Shown piece by piece: positions 7,422-15,728 of a stretch of 64,000 nucleotides of DNA; positions within the stretch are counted from its first letter, which is position 1; every line of letters starts with the position of its first letter. The DNA is from Chitinophaga hostae (GTDB lineage: Bacteria; Bacteroidota; Bacteroidia; Chitinophagales; Chitinophagaceae). A program made the position numbers and the translations under genes. The notes under the pieces are model-generated. The model was not told where the DNA came from and did no database searches. It was given only the letters and a program-made list of their open reading frames with translations. The stretch is taken from contig NZ_JAGTXB010000003.1 of NCBI RefSeq assembly GCF_018224885.1, forward strand, positions 62,001 to 126,000, read 5' to 3'.

Positions 7422-7630
7422 GGGGAGCGCCTTCGGCGCTTGTCTTAGACCAGGATTAATATGATTATAATGATTATACTGATTTCATTTTCTTATTTTG
7501 AAAGATGCCAGCTTCTTTTATGAAAGTATTCTTCAACAACATAAAAGCCTGTAAGAGAAAAAGCTAAAATCAGGACAATCATTATAATCATATTAATCCT
7601 GATCTAGGACAAGCGCCGAAGGCGCTCCCT
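7422..7630. repeat. Long intergenic inverted repeat, 209 nt (AGGATTA family)
   Basis: Arms of about 70 nt match with only a few changes. Each end carries GGGAGCGCC plus the small stem-loop AGCGCCTTCGGCGCT, then GTC, then the core CAGGATTAATATGATTATAA followed by TGATT. About 70 unpaired nucleotides lie in the middle (roughly 7495-7565). It sits between two converging genes (stop at 7414, stop at 7636), so it may also end transcription on both strands. The core is shared with the element at 287-476. Confidence 0.9.
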
Positions 7631-7635
7631 CCACA

Positions 7636-8349
7636 TCATTCATCGGGCATTGCATACTGCAACGCAGCCTCCGGGGGCTTTCCCGAAAAATGGAATAAAT
7701 GATCTTTACTGTTAACATCCTCGAGGATGTCCTTTCTTACCAGGAATGCTTCCTTTGTGAACTGCAGCCTGCCCAGTCCTTTTCCGGGCGATATCACCAG
7801 CTTATTTACTCCCGCCGGAAGCGGGTAATCAAAAAATGTGTTGTCGTACATACTGTGCAGTATTTTCAGGTGCCGGTAAAACGGCTGATCCACCAATGCT
7901 TCGATGCCGTTCGGTGTTTCCGTTAGCGGCAGCGAAGAATCGGGTGAGGGATGCTCCGAAAATTCAAACACCAGGTATGGTGCATGCTGGTAATTAAACG
8001 CAAATACCAGCAGCATTTTTCCTGCTGCCACAGTTGTATCCTGCGAAGCCTGTACCATAAACTTCGGAGCAGGCTTATCTGAATCCAGGTATAATGTATC
8101 GTGCCGCTGATGCCAGGTGCCTTTGGTAAACTGATCCAGCGCGCCATAGCTCATCGAATAAATAAACCGGTGGTTATCGAAAAGACATAACTCCTCCGCC
8201 ATTTCCATCTGGCTGGCATTGTAACAGCCTGTTACAACAGTAATGCTTTTATCCATATGTGCTTTTTGAGCAAACAGTGATTTTGCCGGGAGCAGTACCG
8301 CCAACAGCAGCATGCCGCTATAACGCTGATATCGTTTTGGCTGCTTCAT
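7636..8349 (-). CDS. Uncharacterised secreted or periplasmic protein
   Basis: This 237-residue protein has a signal peptide (KRYQRYSGMLLLAVLLPAKS, cleavage after LFAQ near residue 28). The mature part is rich in beta strands (FIYSMSYGALDQFTKGTWHQ; DTLYLDSDKPAPKFMV) and looks like a small beta-sandwich or barrel; a later segment VNKLVISPGKGLGRLQF may be another strand pair. I cannot place it in a family. The same strand upstream carries two small membrane proteins (8394-9493), which may form a loose operon with it. Confidence 0.7.
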   Translation of the reverse strand: MKQPKRYQRYSGMLLLAVLLPAKSLFAQKAHMDKSITVVTGCYNASQMEMAEELCLFDNHRFIYSMSYGALDQFTKGTWHQRHDTLYLDSDKPAPKFMVQASQDTTVAAGKMLLVFAFNYQHAPYLVFEFSEHPSPDSSLPLTETPNGIEALVDQPFYRHLKILHSMYDNTFFDYPLPAGVNKLVISPGKGLGRLQFTKEAFLVRKDILEDVNSKDHLFHFSGKPPEAALQYAMPDE

Positions 8350-8393
8350 GAGGTTAACTGTAAGTTAGCACAATAAACGATGCTGCAGCTCAA

Positions 8394-8747
8394 TTATTTG
8401 GCATCATCATCATGCGTTAACCGCCACCGGTGCCGGAATGTTCTGATACCCGCTATCAGTAATATAGTGGCCAGCAGCGCTACCAGCAGGGGAAACAACC
8501 AGGTGCCGCCAATATCATAACTAAGCTTTTCCAGGCTGGCCATACGTATGGTACCACCGCTTTTTTCCCAGGCCACCATTTCCCTGTACCTGAAAAAAGC
8601 AAAAATGTAAAATCCGCCGCTGAGCAGGATCGTCCACAACAGTACGGGCCAGGGGCTTTTCGACATACTGTTTACATATTCGTAGTCGCCCTCATGATGC
8701 GGGTTTGTCCACCTGGTTTTCTTCTGAGGTTGTTTTTCATCTTCCAT
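8394..8747 (-). CDS. Small two-helix membrane protein, unknown function
   Basis: This is a 117-residue protein with a charged cytoplasmic N-terminus (MEDEKQPQKKTRWTNPHHEG) and two transmembrane helices (about residues 33-53 and 80-102) separated by a charged loop (RYREMVAWEKSGGTIR). It ends in a charged tail. It starts 8 nt downstream of the gene at 8756-9493, so the two are probably translated from one mRNA and may form a complex. I do not recognise the family. Confidence 0.75.
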   Translation of the reverse strand: MEDEKQPQKKTRWTNPHHEGDYEYVNSMSKSPWPVLLWTILLSGGFYIFAFFRYREMVAWEKSGGTIRMASLEKLSYDIGGTWLFPLLVALLATILLIAGIRTFRHRWRLTHDDDAK

Positions 8748-8755
8748 ATTCGTGA

Positions 8756-9493
8756 TTATTTATCAGGTCGTACAATTTTGGATATCCTGCCGGGAGAATT
8801 GTCTGTTTGGGGAGGTAATACAGAAAAGAAGCGATACTGTATAAGACGCTGAAATGAAATAATTACCGGTATTGCGCTGAAGCCGGTGGTCTCTTTTTTC
8901 AGATCGTCCCAGAAACCGGATTTATATTCATTGATCGGTTTTTCGGCAGTACCTACCCTACTGGCGTTACCCTGCGCCAGGAAGATACTGTCGCCATCAA
9001 TTTTTATCACCTTAAACAATGCATATACATCGTTGGTAGTAGTGGCGCTGTTTTCACTGCGTACCAGTGTACCGCCGGTGTTAGCATAAAAAATATCGCC
9101 CGCCTGCGGATGATTCACATATTCCGTGAATTCCTTATCATCATTTGCTTTAGTACGTTTGGCAATCTGGGCCACTAGCACCAGCACCAGGAAAATGGCC
9201 GGGATAACGATCATTCCTCTCCACAACCGGAGCGGCGTTTTGGTAGTTGCTTTCAGCTCTTTATATTTCGCTGTAATTTCGGGCGTCCATTTCGCTACGG
9301 GGATTTTATCTCCATTGTCGCAAAAAGCCACGCCATATTTCATCGAAGGCATCATAGGTCCCAGCCACCATACATAACGCTGCAATACAACAATGGTAAC
9401 CCCATTGCCACCACCGTTTGCCAACGGACAGGCCAATCCGGGGTAATGTTTCCTGGTATGCTCAAGTGATCTGATCTGGTAAATAATAAACAT
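8756..9493 (-). CDS. Membrane-anchored protein of unknown function
   Basis: This 245-residue protein has an N-terminal soluble part of about 90 residues (with CPLANGGGNGVTIVVL and DNGDKIPVAKWTPEI), one strong transmembrane helix (about 93-113, GMIVIPAIFLVLVLVAQIA) and a C-terminal domain rich in beta strands (about 125-245). In the latter, GDIFYANT and YALFKVIKIDGDSIFLAQGN suggest an SH3- or PilZ-like barrel. It is tightly linked to the two-helix protein gene downstream. No named family is recognised with confidence. Confidence 0.7.
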   Translation of the reverse strand: MFIIYQIRSLEHTRKHYPGLACPLANGGGNGVTIVVLQRYVWWLGPMMPSMKYGVAFCDNGDKIPVAKWTPEITAKYKELKATTKTPLRLWRGMIVIPAIFLVLVLVAQIAKRTKANDDKEFTEYVNHPQAGDIFYANTGGTLVRSENSATTTNDVYALFKVIKIDGDSIFLAQGNASRVGTAEKPINEYKSGFWDDLKKETTGFSAIPVIISFQRLIQYRFFSVLPPQTDNSPGRISKIVRPDK

Positions 9494-9641
9494 AAGTCTG
9501 CGGGTTTGTTTTCTACGGTCTTTCTATACAGTTTTACCTGGAAGGCTACAATACAGCTACAGCCGGGTTAAAAAGGGCATTACAATCAATTGCAATATTC
9601 CGGAATTGTTAACAAACCAGCAAGTATTACCGGATCATTTT

Positions 9642-10544
9642 TTAGCGGGCATAATGCTCCCATATGGCCCTTGCAATTTTTGCGATGGTGGCATCCCGTT
9701 CCGATGCTGTTGCCCATGTATCAGAAACAAATACGGTAATGGCTATATGATTTCCATTGGGCAGCGTTATAATCCCTACATCATTATGCGCTGCTGTTAC
9801 GCCATTGATCGTCCAGGAAGTACCTGTTTTATGTGCTACCGCAGTGCCGGCAGGCAACAATCCTTTGAGTCTTTTGGCGCCCGGACCGGAAATAGTCATC
9901 AGGTGCAACAAATATTTCCTGCTGCTGTCGGATAAAACGGGTTGTTGATAAAATGTTCCCAGCAGCTGCGTCATTCCCTGTGGTGTGGCCCGGTTCCGGT
10001 ACTGTACCAGCAGTTTGGTCTTCTGCACCTGTTCTTCTTCCGTGGTGGCAATAGCGATCTGTTTTACGCCCAGTCCATGGATATACGCATTTGCCCTGGC
10101 AGGGCCGCCGAGTAATTTCAGCAACACATCACAGGCCGTGCCATCACTTTCACATATATTGTAGGTGATCAGCTCATCGATCGTTAAACTGACATTGCCT
10201 TCCGGGTATTTTTCGCGGATAGGGCTGTGGCCAGCGGTGGTAAGATCTGCTTTAACGATCTTTATTGGTTGATCCAGGCGCAGTTTGTGCTGGTCTACCT
10301 GCCGGAGTACGGCCATGCTGATCGGGAATTTGTATACGCTTTGCATGGGAAAATGTTCATCGCGATTAAAGGATACCGTATCGCCGGTTTCCAGTAAGCG
10401 GGCATAAACGCCAACTTTTCCTGAAATTTTTCCGGCGATACCGGCTACCTTTTGCCGGAGGGTTTCCTGGGCGGAAACGCTACCCGCAGCAAAGCCCAAA
10501 ACCGCTACTATGGACCAAGTAAGCAATAGTTTCCTGTTTATCAT
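9642..10544 (-). CDS. Class A beta-lactamase (subclass A2-like)
   Basis: This 300-residue secreted serine beta-lactamase hydrolyses beta-lactams in the periplasm. The signal peptide ends at GSVSAQ (residue 26). Active-site motifs are S69-V-Y-K72, S133-D134-G135 in the SDN position, an acidic run E169-E171 in the omega-loop region, and K239-T-G. The surroundings MQSVYKFPIS and ESDGTACDVLL resemble the Bacteroidota A2 group (CfxA/CepA/PER/VEB relatives). The replacement of the SDN Asn by Gly is notable. The ATG at 10544 was chosen because it begins the signal peptide; a longer frame would run into proB. No AmpR/BlaI-type regulator is next to it. Confidence 0.93.
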   Translation of the reverse strand: MINRKLLLTWSIVAVLGFAAGSVSAQETLRQKVAGIAGKISGKVGVYARLLETGDTVSFNRDEHFPMQSVYKFPISMAVLRQVDQHKLRLDQPIKIVKADLTTAGHSPIREKYPEGNVSLTIDELITYNICESDGTACDVLLKLLGGPARANAYIHGLGVKQIAIATTEEEQVQKTKLLVQYRNRATPQGMTQLLGTFYQQPVLSDSSRKYLLHLMTISGPGAKRLKGLLPAGTAVAHKTGTSWTINGVTAAHNDVGIITLPNGNHIAITVFVSDTWATASERDATIAKIARAIWEHYAR

Positions 10545-10662
10545 ATGATGCGTAATAAAAATATAATGTTCAATATAAACCTTAATTCCGCAGCTGCCGG
10601 TAATTTTCCATTTAGAATTTCGCCTCCTTAATATTATTTTAGGCTCCAAATTAGAGACGAAA

Positions 10663-11697
10663 TTGAGCAAACCGATACTTGTAATAAAATTTGGAACGGC
10701 GTCCATCACCCACCAGAACGGTGACCTGGATGAAACGGTGATTGCCGGCATTGCGCGGCAGGTAGCAGCTTTACACGAAGATCATCATATTGTGCTGGTA
10801 TCATCCGGAGCGGTAGCTGCGGGTAAACAGTTTTTACGCCATTACAACGGCACCATCAGCGAGCGAAAAGCCGCGGCAGCCGTGGGTAATCCTTTGCTGC
10901 TGAATAAATACAGCCGCTATTTTGCCCCCTACAATATTGCCGTAGCACAGAGCTTATGTGAACGACAGCACTTTTCCGACAGGGACCAGTTCCTGCAGCT
11001 AAAGCGTACCTACGAAGAGCTGTGGGCCAGCAATATCATTCCTATCGCCAACGAAAATGATGTGGTAAGCAGCCTGGAGCTGAAATTTTCAGACAACGAC
11101 GAACTGGCTACCCTCATTGCCGTAGGCTTTGGCGCCTCTCTCCTGTTGTTCAGCACCTCTGTAGCAGGCGTATTGGACAGGACCGGGCAGGTAGTACCGC
11201 AGATCGATGTTATTGACAAGGCAGCGCTGGGACTGGCCGACAAAGAGAAATCCAGCCTGGGACTGGGCGGCATGGTGTCTAAACTTACTTTCGCCCGATT
11301 GGCCACCAGAATGGGAATCCGCGTGGTGATTTTTGGTATCCGTACAGAAGACGGTATCCTCAATGCCATTGCAGGCAAAACGGGTACCTTGTGTTTGCCG
11401 CAGCCCTGCAGCATGCCTGCCCGTAAGAAGTGGCTGGCCAGCGGCAGCCTGGTAACCGGCAGGATACAGATCGATGCCGGCGCCCAGAAAGCCCTGGAGA
11501 AGCGTCACAGCCTCCTGGCCGTAGGTGTGCAGGCCGTGCTCGAAAAATTTGAATGCGGGGAAGTGATTGAAATCGTCAACGAAGAAAATACCGCCATCGC
11601 TGTAGGCAGGGCAAAAATTTCTTCGGATGTGCTGGATGCCAAACAAAAAGCACAGAATACGGAAGTAGCCCATGCCGACGACATCGTGCTGTTGTAA
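10663..11697 (+). CDS. proB: Glutamate 5-kinase
   Basis: This enzyme phosphorylates L-glutamate to gamma-glutamyl phosphate, the first step of proline synthesis in the cytoplasm. The 344-residue protein has the amino acid kinase fold (VIKFGTASIT at the start, VLVSSGAVAAGK near residue 45, NENDVVSSLE and FSDNDELATLIA for substrate binding, LGLGGMVSKL) and a C-terminal PUA domain (about 250-335). The only fitting start is TTG at 10663, giving (M)SKPILVIKFG; no ATG lies in frame upstream before a stop. Its stop codon is immediately followed by a possible ATG of proA, so the two are translationally linked. Confidence 0.95.
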   Translation: MSKPILVIKFGTASITHQNGDLDETVIAGIARQVAALHEDHHIVLVSSGAVAAGKQFLRHYNGTISERKAAAAVGNPLLLNKYSRYFAPYNIAVAQSLCERQHFSDRDQFLQLKRTYEELWASNIIPIANENDVVSSLELKFSDNDELATLIAVGFGASLLLFSTSVAGVLDRTGQVVPQIDVIDKAALGLADKEKSSLGLGGMVSKLTFARLATRMGIRVVIFGIRTEDGILNAIAGKTGTLCLPQPCSMPARKKWLASGSLVTGRIQIDAGAQKALEKRHSLLAVGVQAVLEKFECGEVIEIVNEENTAIAVGRAKISSDVLDAKQKAQNTEVAHADDIVLL

Positions 11698-12972
11698 ATG
11701 CTTTTTAACGTAACACATATCATGCAAACTATACAACCTTTACTGGAACAGGCGCAACAGGCAGGCGTATCCATCAGAACCCTGCCGGACACAGAGAAAC
11801 AGGGCCTGCTGCGGAAGCTGGCAGCGGTTATCCTGATCCAGTCCGATAATATCAGCGCAGAAAACAAAAAAGACCTGGACCGGATGCCGGATGAAGATCC
11901 GAAAAAAGACAGGTTGCTGCTTACGCCTGCGCGTATCCGCGACCTGGCCTCCAGCCTGGAAGATATTGCCGGTCTCCCGGACCCTGCCAATGTACTGATG
12001 CTGGAAAGGCGGCTGGACAACGGTTTGCTCGTACAAAAGAAAACCGTGCCCCTGGGCGTGGTAGGTGTTATTTATGAATCCAGACCCAACGTAACCGTAG
12101 ATGTGGCAGCCCTCTGTATCCGCTCGGGCAACGTATGCGTACTGCGTGGCGGTACCGATGCATTTCATACCAATACTATCCTGGTAACGCTGATACAGGG
12201 TGTGTTAAAGGAGTTTGGGGTAGACGAACACGCGGTACAGCTGCTTCCTACGGACCGTAACCTGGTAACGGAAATGCTCACTGCGGTAAAATATATCGAT
12301 ATCATTATTCCCCGTGGCTCTGAACAACTGATCGAATTTGTGCGGGCCAATTCGCGGGTACCGGTCATTGAAACCGGTGCAGGCGTATGTCATACCTATG
12401 TGGAAAAAACAGCCGACCTGTTGCAGGCCGCCGCTATTGTTACCAACGCCAAGGTATCCCGCCCCTCTGTTTGCAACGCACTGGATACCGTACTGGTAGA
12501 TGAAGCCGTGGCAGCGGATTTCCTGGCCCTGCTGGCGCCGCAGTTGCTGCCGTATGCGGTAGACGTATATGCGGACCCGTTAGCGCTGAAATTACTGCAG
12601 CAACAACAGTATCCGCATCTCTTTGCGGCACAACCGGAAGATTTTGGCCGTGAGTTCCTGTCGCTCAAATGCTCTGTGAAAGTAGTATCCGGCCCTGCGG
12701 AAGCGCTCTCGCATATACAGCGGTTTTCCTCCCGCCACTCTGAAGCGATCATTTCCCGCGACACGGCGGTGAGTGAGCGTTTCCTCAACGAAGTTGATGC
12801 AGCCGCCGTATACGTAAACGCCTCCACCAGGTTTACTGACGGAGGCGTATTTGGCCTCGGTGCGGAAATAGGTATTTCTACCCAGAAATTACATGCCCGC
12901 GGACCATTTGCGCTGGAAAAACTGGTAACAGAAAAGTGGTTTATCCATGGCGATGGACAGGTCAGGGGCTAA
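11698..12972 (+). CDS. proA: Gamma-glutamyl phosphate reductase (glutamate-5-semialdehyde dehydrogenase)
   Basis: This enzyme reduces gamma-glutamyl phosphate to glutamate-5-semialdehyde with NADPH, the second step of proline synthesis. The 424-residue protein has the aldehyde dehydrogenase-type fold: VPLGVVGVIYESRPNVTVD, LRGGTDAFHTN, PRGSEQLIEFV and the catalytic region SRPSVCNALDTVLV with its cysteine. The end GLGAEIGISTQKLHARGPFA is diagnostic. The ATG at 11698 touches the proB stop codon; an alternative Met at 11722 (MQTIQPLLEQ) looks at least as likely as the true N-terminus. Its stop codon is directly adjacent to that of the convergent aldolase gene. Confidence 0.95.
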   Translation: MLFNVTHIMQTIQPLLEQAQQAGVSIRTLPDTEKQGLLRKLAAVILIQSDNISAENKKDLDRMPDEDPKKDRLLLTPARIRDLASSLEDIAGLPDPANVLMLERRLDNGLLVQKKTVPLGVVGVIYESRPNVTVDVAALCIRSGNVCVLRGGTDAFHTNTILVTLIQGVLKEFGVDEHAVQLLPTDRNLVTEMLTAVKYIDIIIPRGSEQLIEFVRANSRVPVIETGAGVCHTYVEKTADLLQAAAIVTNAKVSRPSVCNALDTVLVDEAVAADFLALLAPQLLPYAVDVYADPLALKLLQQQQYPHLFAAQPEDFGREFLSLKCSVKVVSGPAEALSHIQRFSSRHSEAIISRDTAVSERFLNEVDAAAVYVNASTRFTDGGVFGLGAEIGISTQKLHARGPFALEKLVTEKWFIHGDGQVRG

Positions 12973-14052
12973 CTATGCCACCGTGATCTGTTCATTCAGG
13001 TATACATCCTGGATAGCGTGAAGCAGCGCAGCGCCTTCCGCCATGGGGCGCTGGAAAGCTTTGCGGCCGGAAATTAACCCCATGCCACCCGCTCTTTTAT
13101 TGATAACGGCAGTGCGCACCGCTTCTGCCAGATCAGCTGCTCCTTCAGAGGCTCCGCCGGAATTAATGAGTCCCATACGGCCCATATAGCAATTGGCTAC
13201 CTGGTAACGGCAAAGGTCGATCGGATTGTCGGATGTGAGCTGTGTATAAATGCGTTCGTCCAGTTTACCATAGGAAGAACTGCCTGTATTTAATGCCTTA
13301 TAGCCCCCATTCACCACCGGCAGTTTTTGTTTGATAATATCCGCCTGTATGGTAACGCCGAGGTGATTGGCCTGGCCGGTAAGATCGGCAGCCAGGTGGT
13401 AGTCTGCATCTTTTTTAAATGCATCATTCCGCAGGTAGCACCAGAGAATGGTGGCCATCCCCAGCTCATGCGCGCGTTCAAACGCCTGCGATACCTCCAC
13501 CAGTTGCCGGTCCGACTGTTCGGATCCAAAATAAATAGTGGCGCCTACGGCCACCGCACCTATGTTCCAGGCTTCCTCCACCGTACCGTACATCACCTGG
13601 TCGGCCCGGTTGGGATAGGTGAGCAATTCGTTATGATTCAGTTTTACAATAAAGGGGATGCGGTGCGCATAATTGCGGGATACGGCCGATAACACGCCAA
13701 AAGTAGACGCAACAGCATTACAACCTCCTTCTACGGCCAGTTTCACAATATTTTCAGGATCGAAGTAGGCTGGGTATTTGGCAAAAGAAGCGCCGGCGCT
13801 GTGTTCTACACCCTGGTCTACCGGAAGGATGGACATATAACCGGTTCCTGCCAGTCGCCCGTGGTTAAACAGCTGCCCCAAACTACGCAGTACCTGGGCG
13901 TTACGGCTGGAGGGCAGATAGATTTTATTGACGGTATCCGGTCCCGGCAGATGCAGGAGATCTTTACTGATCGTTTTGCTCTGATGTTGCAGCAGGGTAT
14001 CACTATCTTTTCCTAATAATTCGCTGATTTTTTCCAAGGATAACATAAGCAT
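12973..14052 (-). CDS. fbaB: Class I fructose-bisphosphate aldolase (archaeal/FbaB type)
   Basis: This enzyme reversibly cleaves fructose 1,6-bisphosphate through a Schiff-base lysine. The 359-residue protein matches the FbaB/DhnA family: [20 protein letters not shown] near residue 75, [41 protein letters not shown] carrying the probable Schiff-base Lys, and [11 protein letters not shown] and [14 protein letters not shown] for phosphate binding. A second Met two codons in is an alternative start. The gene ends flush against proA on the opposite strand with no spacer, so no terminator can lie between them. Confidence 0.93.
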   Translation of the reverse strand: MLMLSLEKISELLGKDSDTLLQHQSKTISKDLLHLPGPDTVNKIYLPSSRNAQVLRSLGQLFNHGRLAGTGYMSILPVDQGVEHSAGASFAKYPAYFDPENIVKLAVEGGCNAVASTFGVLSAVSRNYAHRIPFIVKLNHNELLTYPNRADQVMYGTVEEAWNIGAVAVGATIYFGSEQSDRQLVEVSQAFERAHELGMATILWCYLRNDAFKKDADYHLAADLTGQANHLGVTIQADIIKQKLPVVNGGYKALNTGSSSYGKLDERIYTQLTSDNPIDLCRYQVANCYMGRMGLINSGGASEGAADLAEAVRTAVINKRAGGMGLISGRKAFQRPMAEGAALLHAIQDVYLNEQITVA

Positions 14053-14120
14053 CGCGTTTTTTGGTACAACTAATTTAAGGATTTAATACCGCACTCACCG
14101 GAGCAGACAAAGTTATCCTG

Positions 14121-14288
14121 CTAGTACGGTGTAGGACCTTTTGGACGGGGTTTATCTTCCCGCTCCTCCGTTACCATTTCCGTACCTTCAAATGCGCCGC
14201 CGGAGCCATCATGGATAACAGGTTCTTCTTTCACCTCTCCTTCTTTTCTGACCGGCTTTTCTTCGTTGGGATTAATATTTTTTTCCAT
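14121..14288 (-). CDS. Small acidic hydrophilic protein (55 aa)
   Basis: The 55-codon frame starts at the ATG at 14288 (MEKNINPNEEKPVRKEGEVK). It is almost free of hydrophobic residues, with many Glu, Lys and Pro, and ends RPKGPTPY. It is likely disordered. A perfect -7 box (TACCTTTG, 14301-14294 on this strand) lies 5 nt before the ATG, which supports this start rather than the longer frame and implies a leaderless mRNA. No function is known. Confidence 0.6.
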   Translation of the reverse strand: MEKNINPNEEKPVRKEGEVKEEPVIHDGSGGAFEGTEMVTEEREDKPRPKGPTPY

Positions 14289-14293
14289 ACCAA

Positions 14294-14301
14294 CAAAGGT
14301 A
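14294..14301 (-). promoter_or_regulatory. -7 box of the 55-aa protein gene
   Basis: TACCTTTG is a perfect TAnnTTTG on the minus strand, followed by TTGGT and then ATG. No clear TTG -33 element is seen at 19-21 nt. Confidence 0.45.
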
Positions 14302-14350
14302 CAGATATCCTGTAAACCGGGAATTGCTATTAACCCCGGCGCGATTTGTA

Positions 14351-14358
14351 TATATTTG
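14351..14358 (+). promoter_or_regulatory. -7 box of the histidine phosphatase gene
   Basis: TATATTTG is a perfect TAnnTTTG. A TTG occurs 24 nt upstream (14324-14326), slightly further than the usual 19-21. A start of transcription near 14363-14366 leaves room for the ATG at 14386 and excludes the longer frame from 14266. Confidence 0.5.
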
Positions 14359-14385
14359 TCCCCCGGAATGACTAAAAGAATCAAT

Positions 14386-14961
14386 ATGACCCAGATCGCT
14401 ATTATCCGTCACGGTACCACTTCCTGGAACAAAGCCGGCAAACTGCAGGGCCATTCAGACATCCCGCTGGATGAAGAAGGCGTGCAACAGGCACTGAAGC
14501 TGGGGTTGCGGCTTTCCGGCGAACCCTGGGACCTCATCTATTCCAGCCACCTGCTCCGTGCCCGGCAAACAGCCGCGGTAATAGCACAGGAGCTGCAAAT
14601 AGCATCCGTAATAGAAGACAAAAGACTGGGAGAAGCCGGTGGCGGTCTTATTGAAGGTACCACCGAAGAAGAGCGGATCCGGAAATGGGGCGAAGCCTGG
14701 AAGCTGATGGACCTGGGCATGGAACCCGGTGAATCAGTGGTAGGCCGTGGCCTCTCTTTTATGCAGGATCTGCTGACAGAAAACAGCGGTAAAAAGATTT
14801 TGCTGGTAAGCCATGGCAGCTTTATCCGGCAATTACTGGACGCCTTATTACCCGCCATGCATCCTACCCCCGCCATGAAAAATACTTCCATCACAAGGCT
14901 GCAGTTCTCCAACGAAAACTGGCATTGTGAGCTGTTTAACTGCGTGAGCCACTTAGAGTAG
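14386..14961 (+). CDS. Histidine phosphatase (phosphoglycerate mutase-like) family protein
   Basis: This 191-residue protein has the branch-1 histidine phosphatase signature: IIRHGTTSWN at the N-terminus with the phospho-accepting His, GHSDIPLDEEG, a downstream Glu region (KRLGEAGGG) and the second catalytic His in LLVSHGSFIRQL. Members act on phosphosugars, alpha-ribazole phosphate or proteins, and the substrate cannot be read here. The ATG at 14386 was chosen because the RHG motif normally lies within the first 10 residues and because the -7 box at 14351-14358 places the transcript start just upstream. Met at 14368 is a second possibility. Confidence 0.9.
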   Translation: MTQIAIIRHGTTSWNKAGKLQGHSDIPLDEEGVQQALKLGLRLSGEPWDLIYSSHLLRARQTAAVIAQELQIASVIEDKRLGEAGGGLIEGTTEEERIRKWGEAWKLMDLGMEPGESVVGRGLSFMQDLLTENSGKKILLVSHGSFIRQLLDALLPAMHPTPAMKNTSITRLQFSNENWHCELFNCVSHLE

Positions 14962-14989
14962 TTAGCTATTAGCTGTTGGCAGTTAGGAA
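14962..14989 (+). repeat. Single copy of the GTTAGCTATTAGC repeat family
   Basis: GTTAGCTATTAGCTGTTGGC sits between the phosphatase stop and the response regulator start. The same GTTAGCTATTAGC word builds the array at 18593-18823, and an inverted copy lies near 31892-31917. Here the TTG at its 3' end doubles as the -33 element of the next promoter. Confidence 0.7.
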
Positions 14990-15005
14990 TTCGTACCTAT
15001 ATTTG
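14976..15005 (+). promoter_or_regulatory. Promoter of the OmpR-type two-component operon
   Basis: TTG (14976-14978), a 19-nt spacer and TATATTTG (14998-15005) form a full Bacteroidota promoter. The ATG at 15012 follows after six bases, so the transcript probably begins at or just before the start codon. Confidence 0.65.
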
Positions 15006-15011
15006 TTGTTC

Positions 15012-15728
15012 ATGAAGCTATTACTCATAGAAGATGAACCAGCTGTAGTATCTGTTATCACCCGCGGTTTGAGCGAAGCGGGCTACGAAGTAAGCGTGGC
15101 GCCGGATGGTAATAGCGGGCTGCAAATGGCGCTCAATAACCCCACGTTCAGGCTCATTATACTGGACGTGATGCTCCCCGGAATGAATGGGATAGAAGTA
15201 TGCCGCTCCCTGCGCAATGCGAAACAGGAAGTGCCTATACTCATGCTCACCGCCCTGGGTACTACAGAAAATATTGTGATGGGCCTCGACAGCGGCGCCG
15301 ACGACTACCTTGTAAAGCCATTTAAGCTGCAGGAGCTGGAAGCCCGTATCCGCAGCCTGTTACGCAGGAAAACAAATACAGATATAGCCGTTCCCGTTAC
15401 TGCTCCCTCTGTGCTGAGCCTGGCCGACCTGGAGCTGGACACGGATACCAAATCCGCCAGCAGACAGGGAAAGAGCATACAATTAACCGCCACAGAATAC
15501 CGGTTGCTGGAATTCCTGCTGAAAAATCCGCGGAAAGTATTGTCCAGGCTGGAAATACTGGAACAGGTATGGGGCATCGAATTTAATATGAACACCAAAG
15601 TAGTGGATGTATATATTAACTATCTCCGGAAAAAAATTAACAAACCTCACGCCGCAGAACTGATACATACGGTAGTGGGTTTGGGTTACATGCTCCGGGA
15701 AAACAAGGCCGATGAAGATACGTACTAA
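15012..15728 (+). CDS. OmpR/PhoB-family response regulator
   Basis: The 238-residue cytoplasmic regulator has a receiver domain (1-120; E7-D8-E9 acidic cluster, phospho-acceptor D52 in LIILDVMLPGMNG, Lys in DDYLVKPF) and a winged-helix DNA-binding domain (about 135-230, ending NYLRKKINKPHAAELIHTVV and GLGYML). The ATG at 15012 was chosen from the promoter position and because MKLLLIEDE is the family's usual beginning; the longer frame includes the promoter itself. It overlaps the kinase gene downstream by 17 nt, a firm sign of co-expression. Target genes may include the UspA-like and bestrophin-like genes that follow. Confidence 0.95.
   Translation: MKLLLIEDEPAVVSVITRGLSEAGYEVSVAPDGNSGLQMALNNPTFRLIILDVMLPGMNGIEVCRSLRNAKQEVPILMLTALGTTENIVMGLDSGADDYLVKPFKLQELEARIRSLLRRKTNTDIAVPVTAPSVLSLADLELDTDTKSASRQGKSIQLTATEYRLLEFLLKNPRKVLSRLEILEQVWGIEFNMNTKVVDVYINYLRKKINKPHAAELIHTVVGLGYMLRENKADEDTY

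Noticed and set aside
10545..10751. Long N-terminal extension of the beta-lactamase
   Set aside because: It overlaps proB and precedes a clear signal peptide at 10544.
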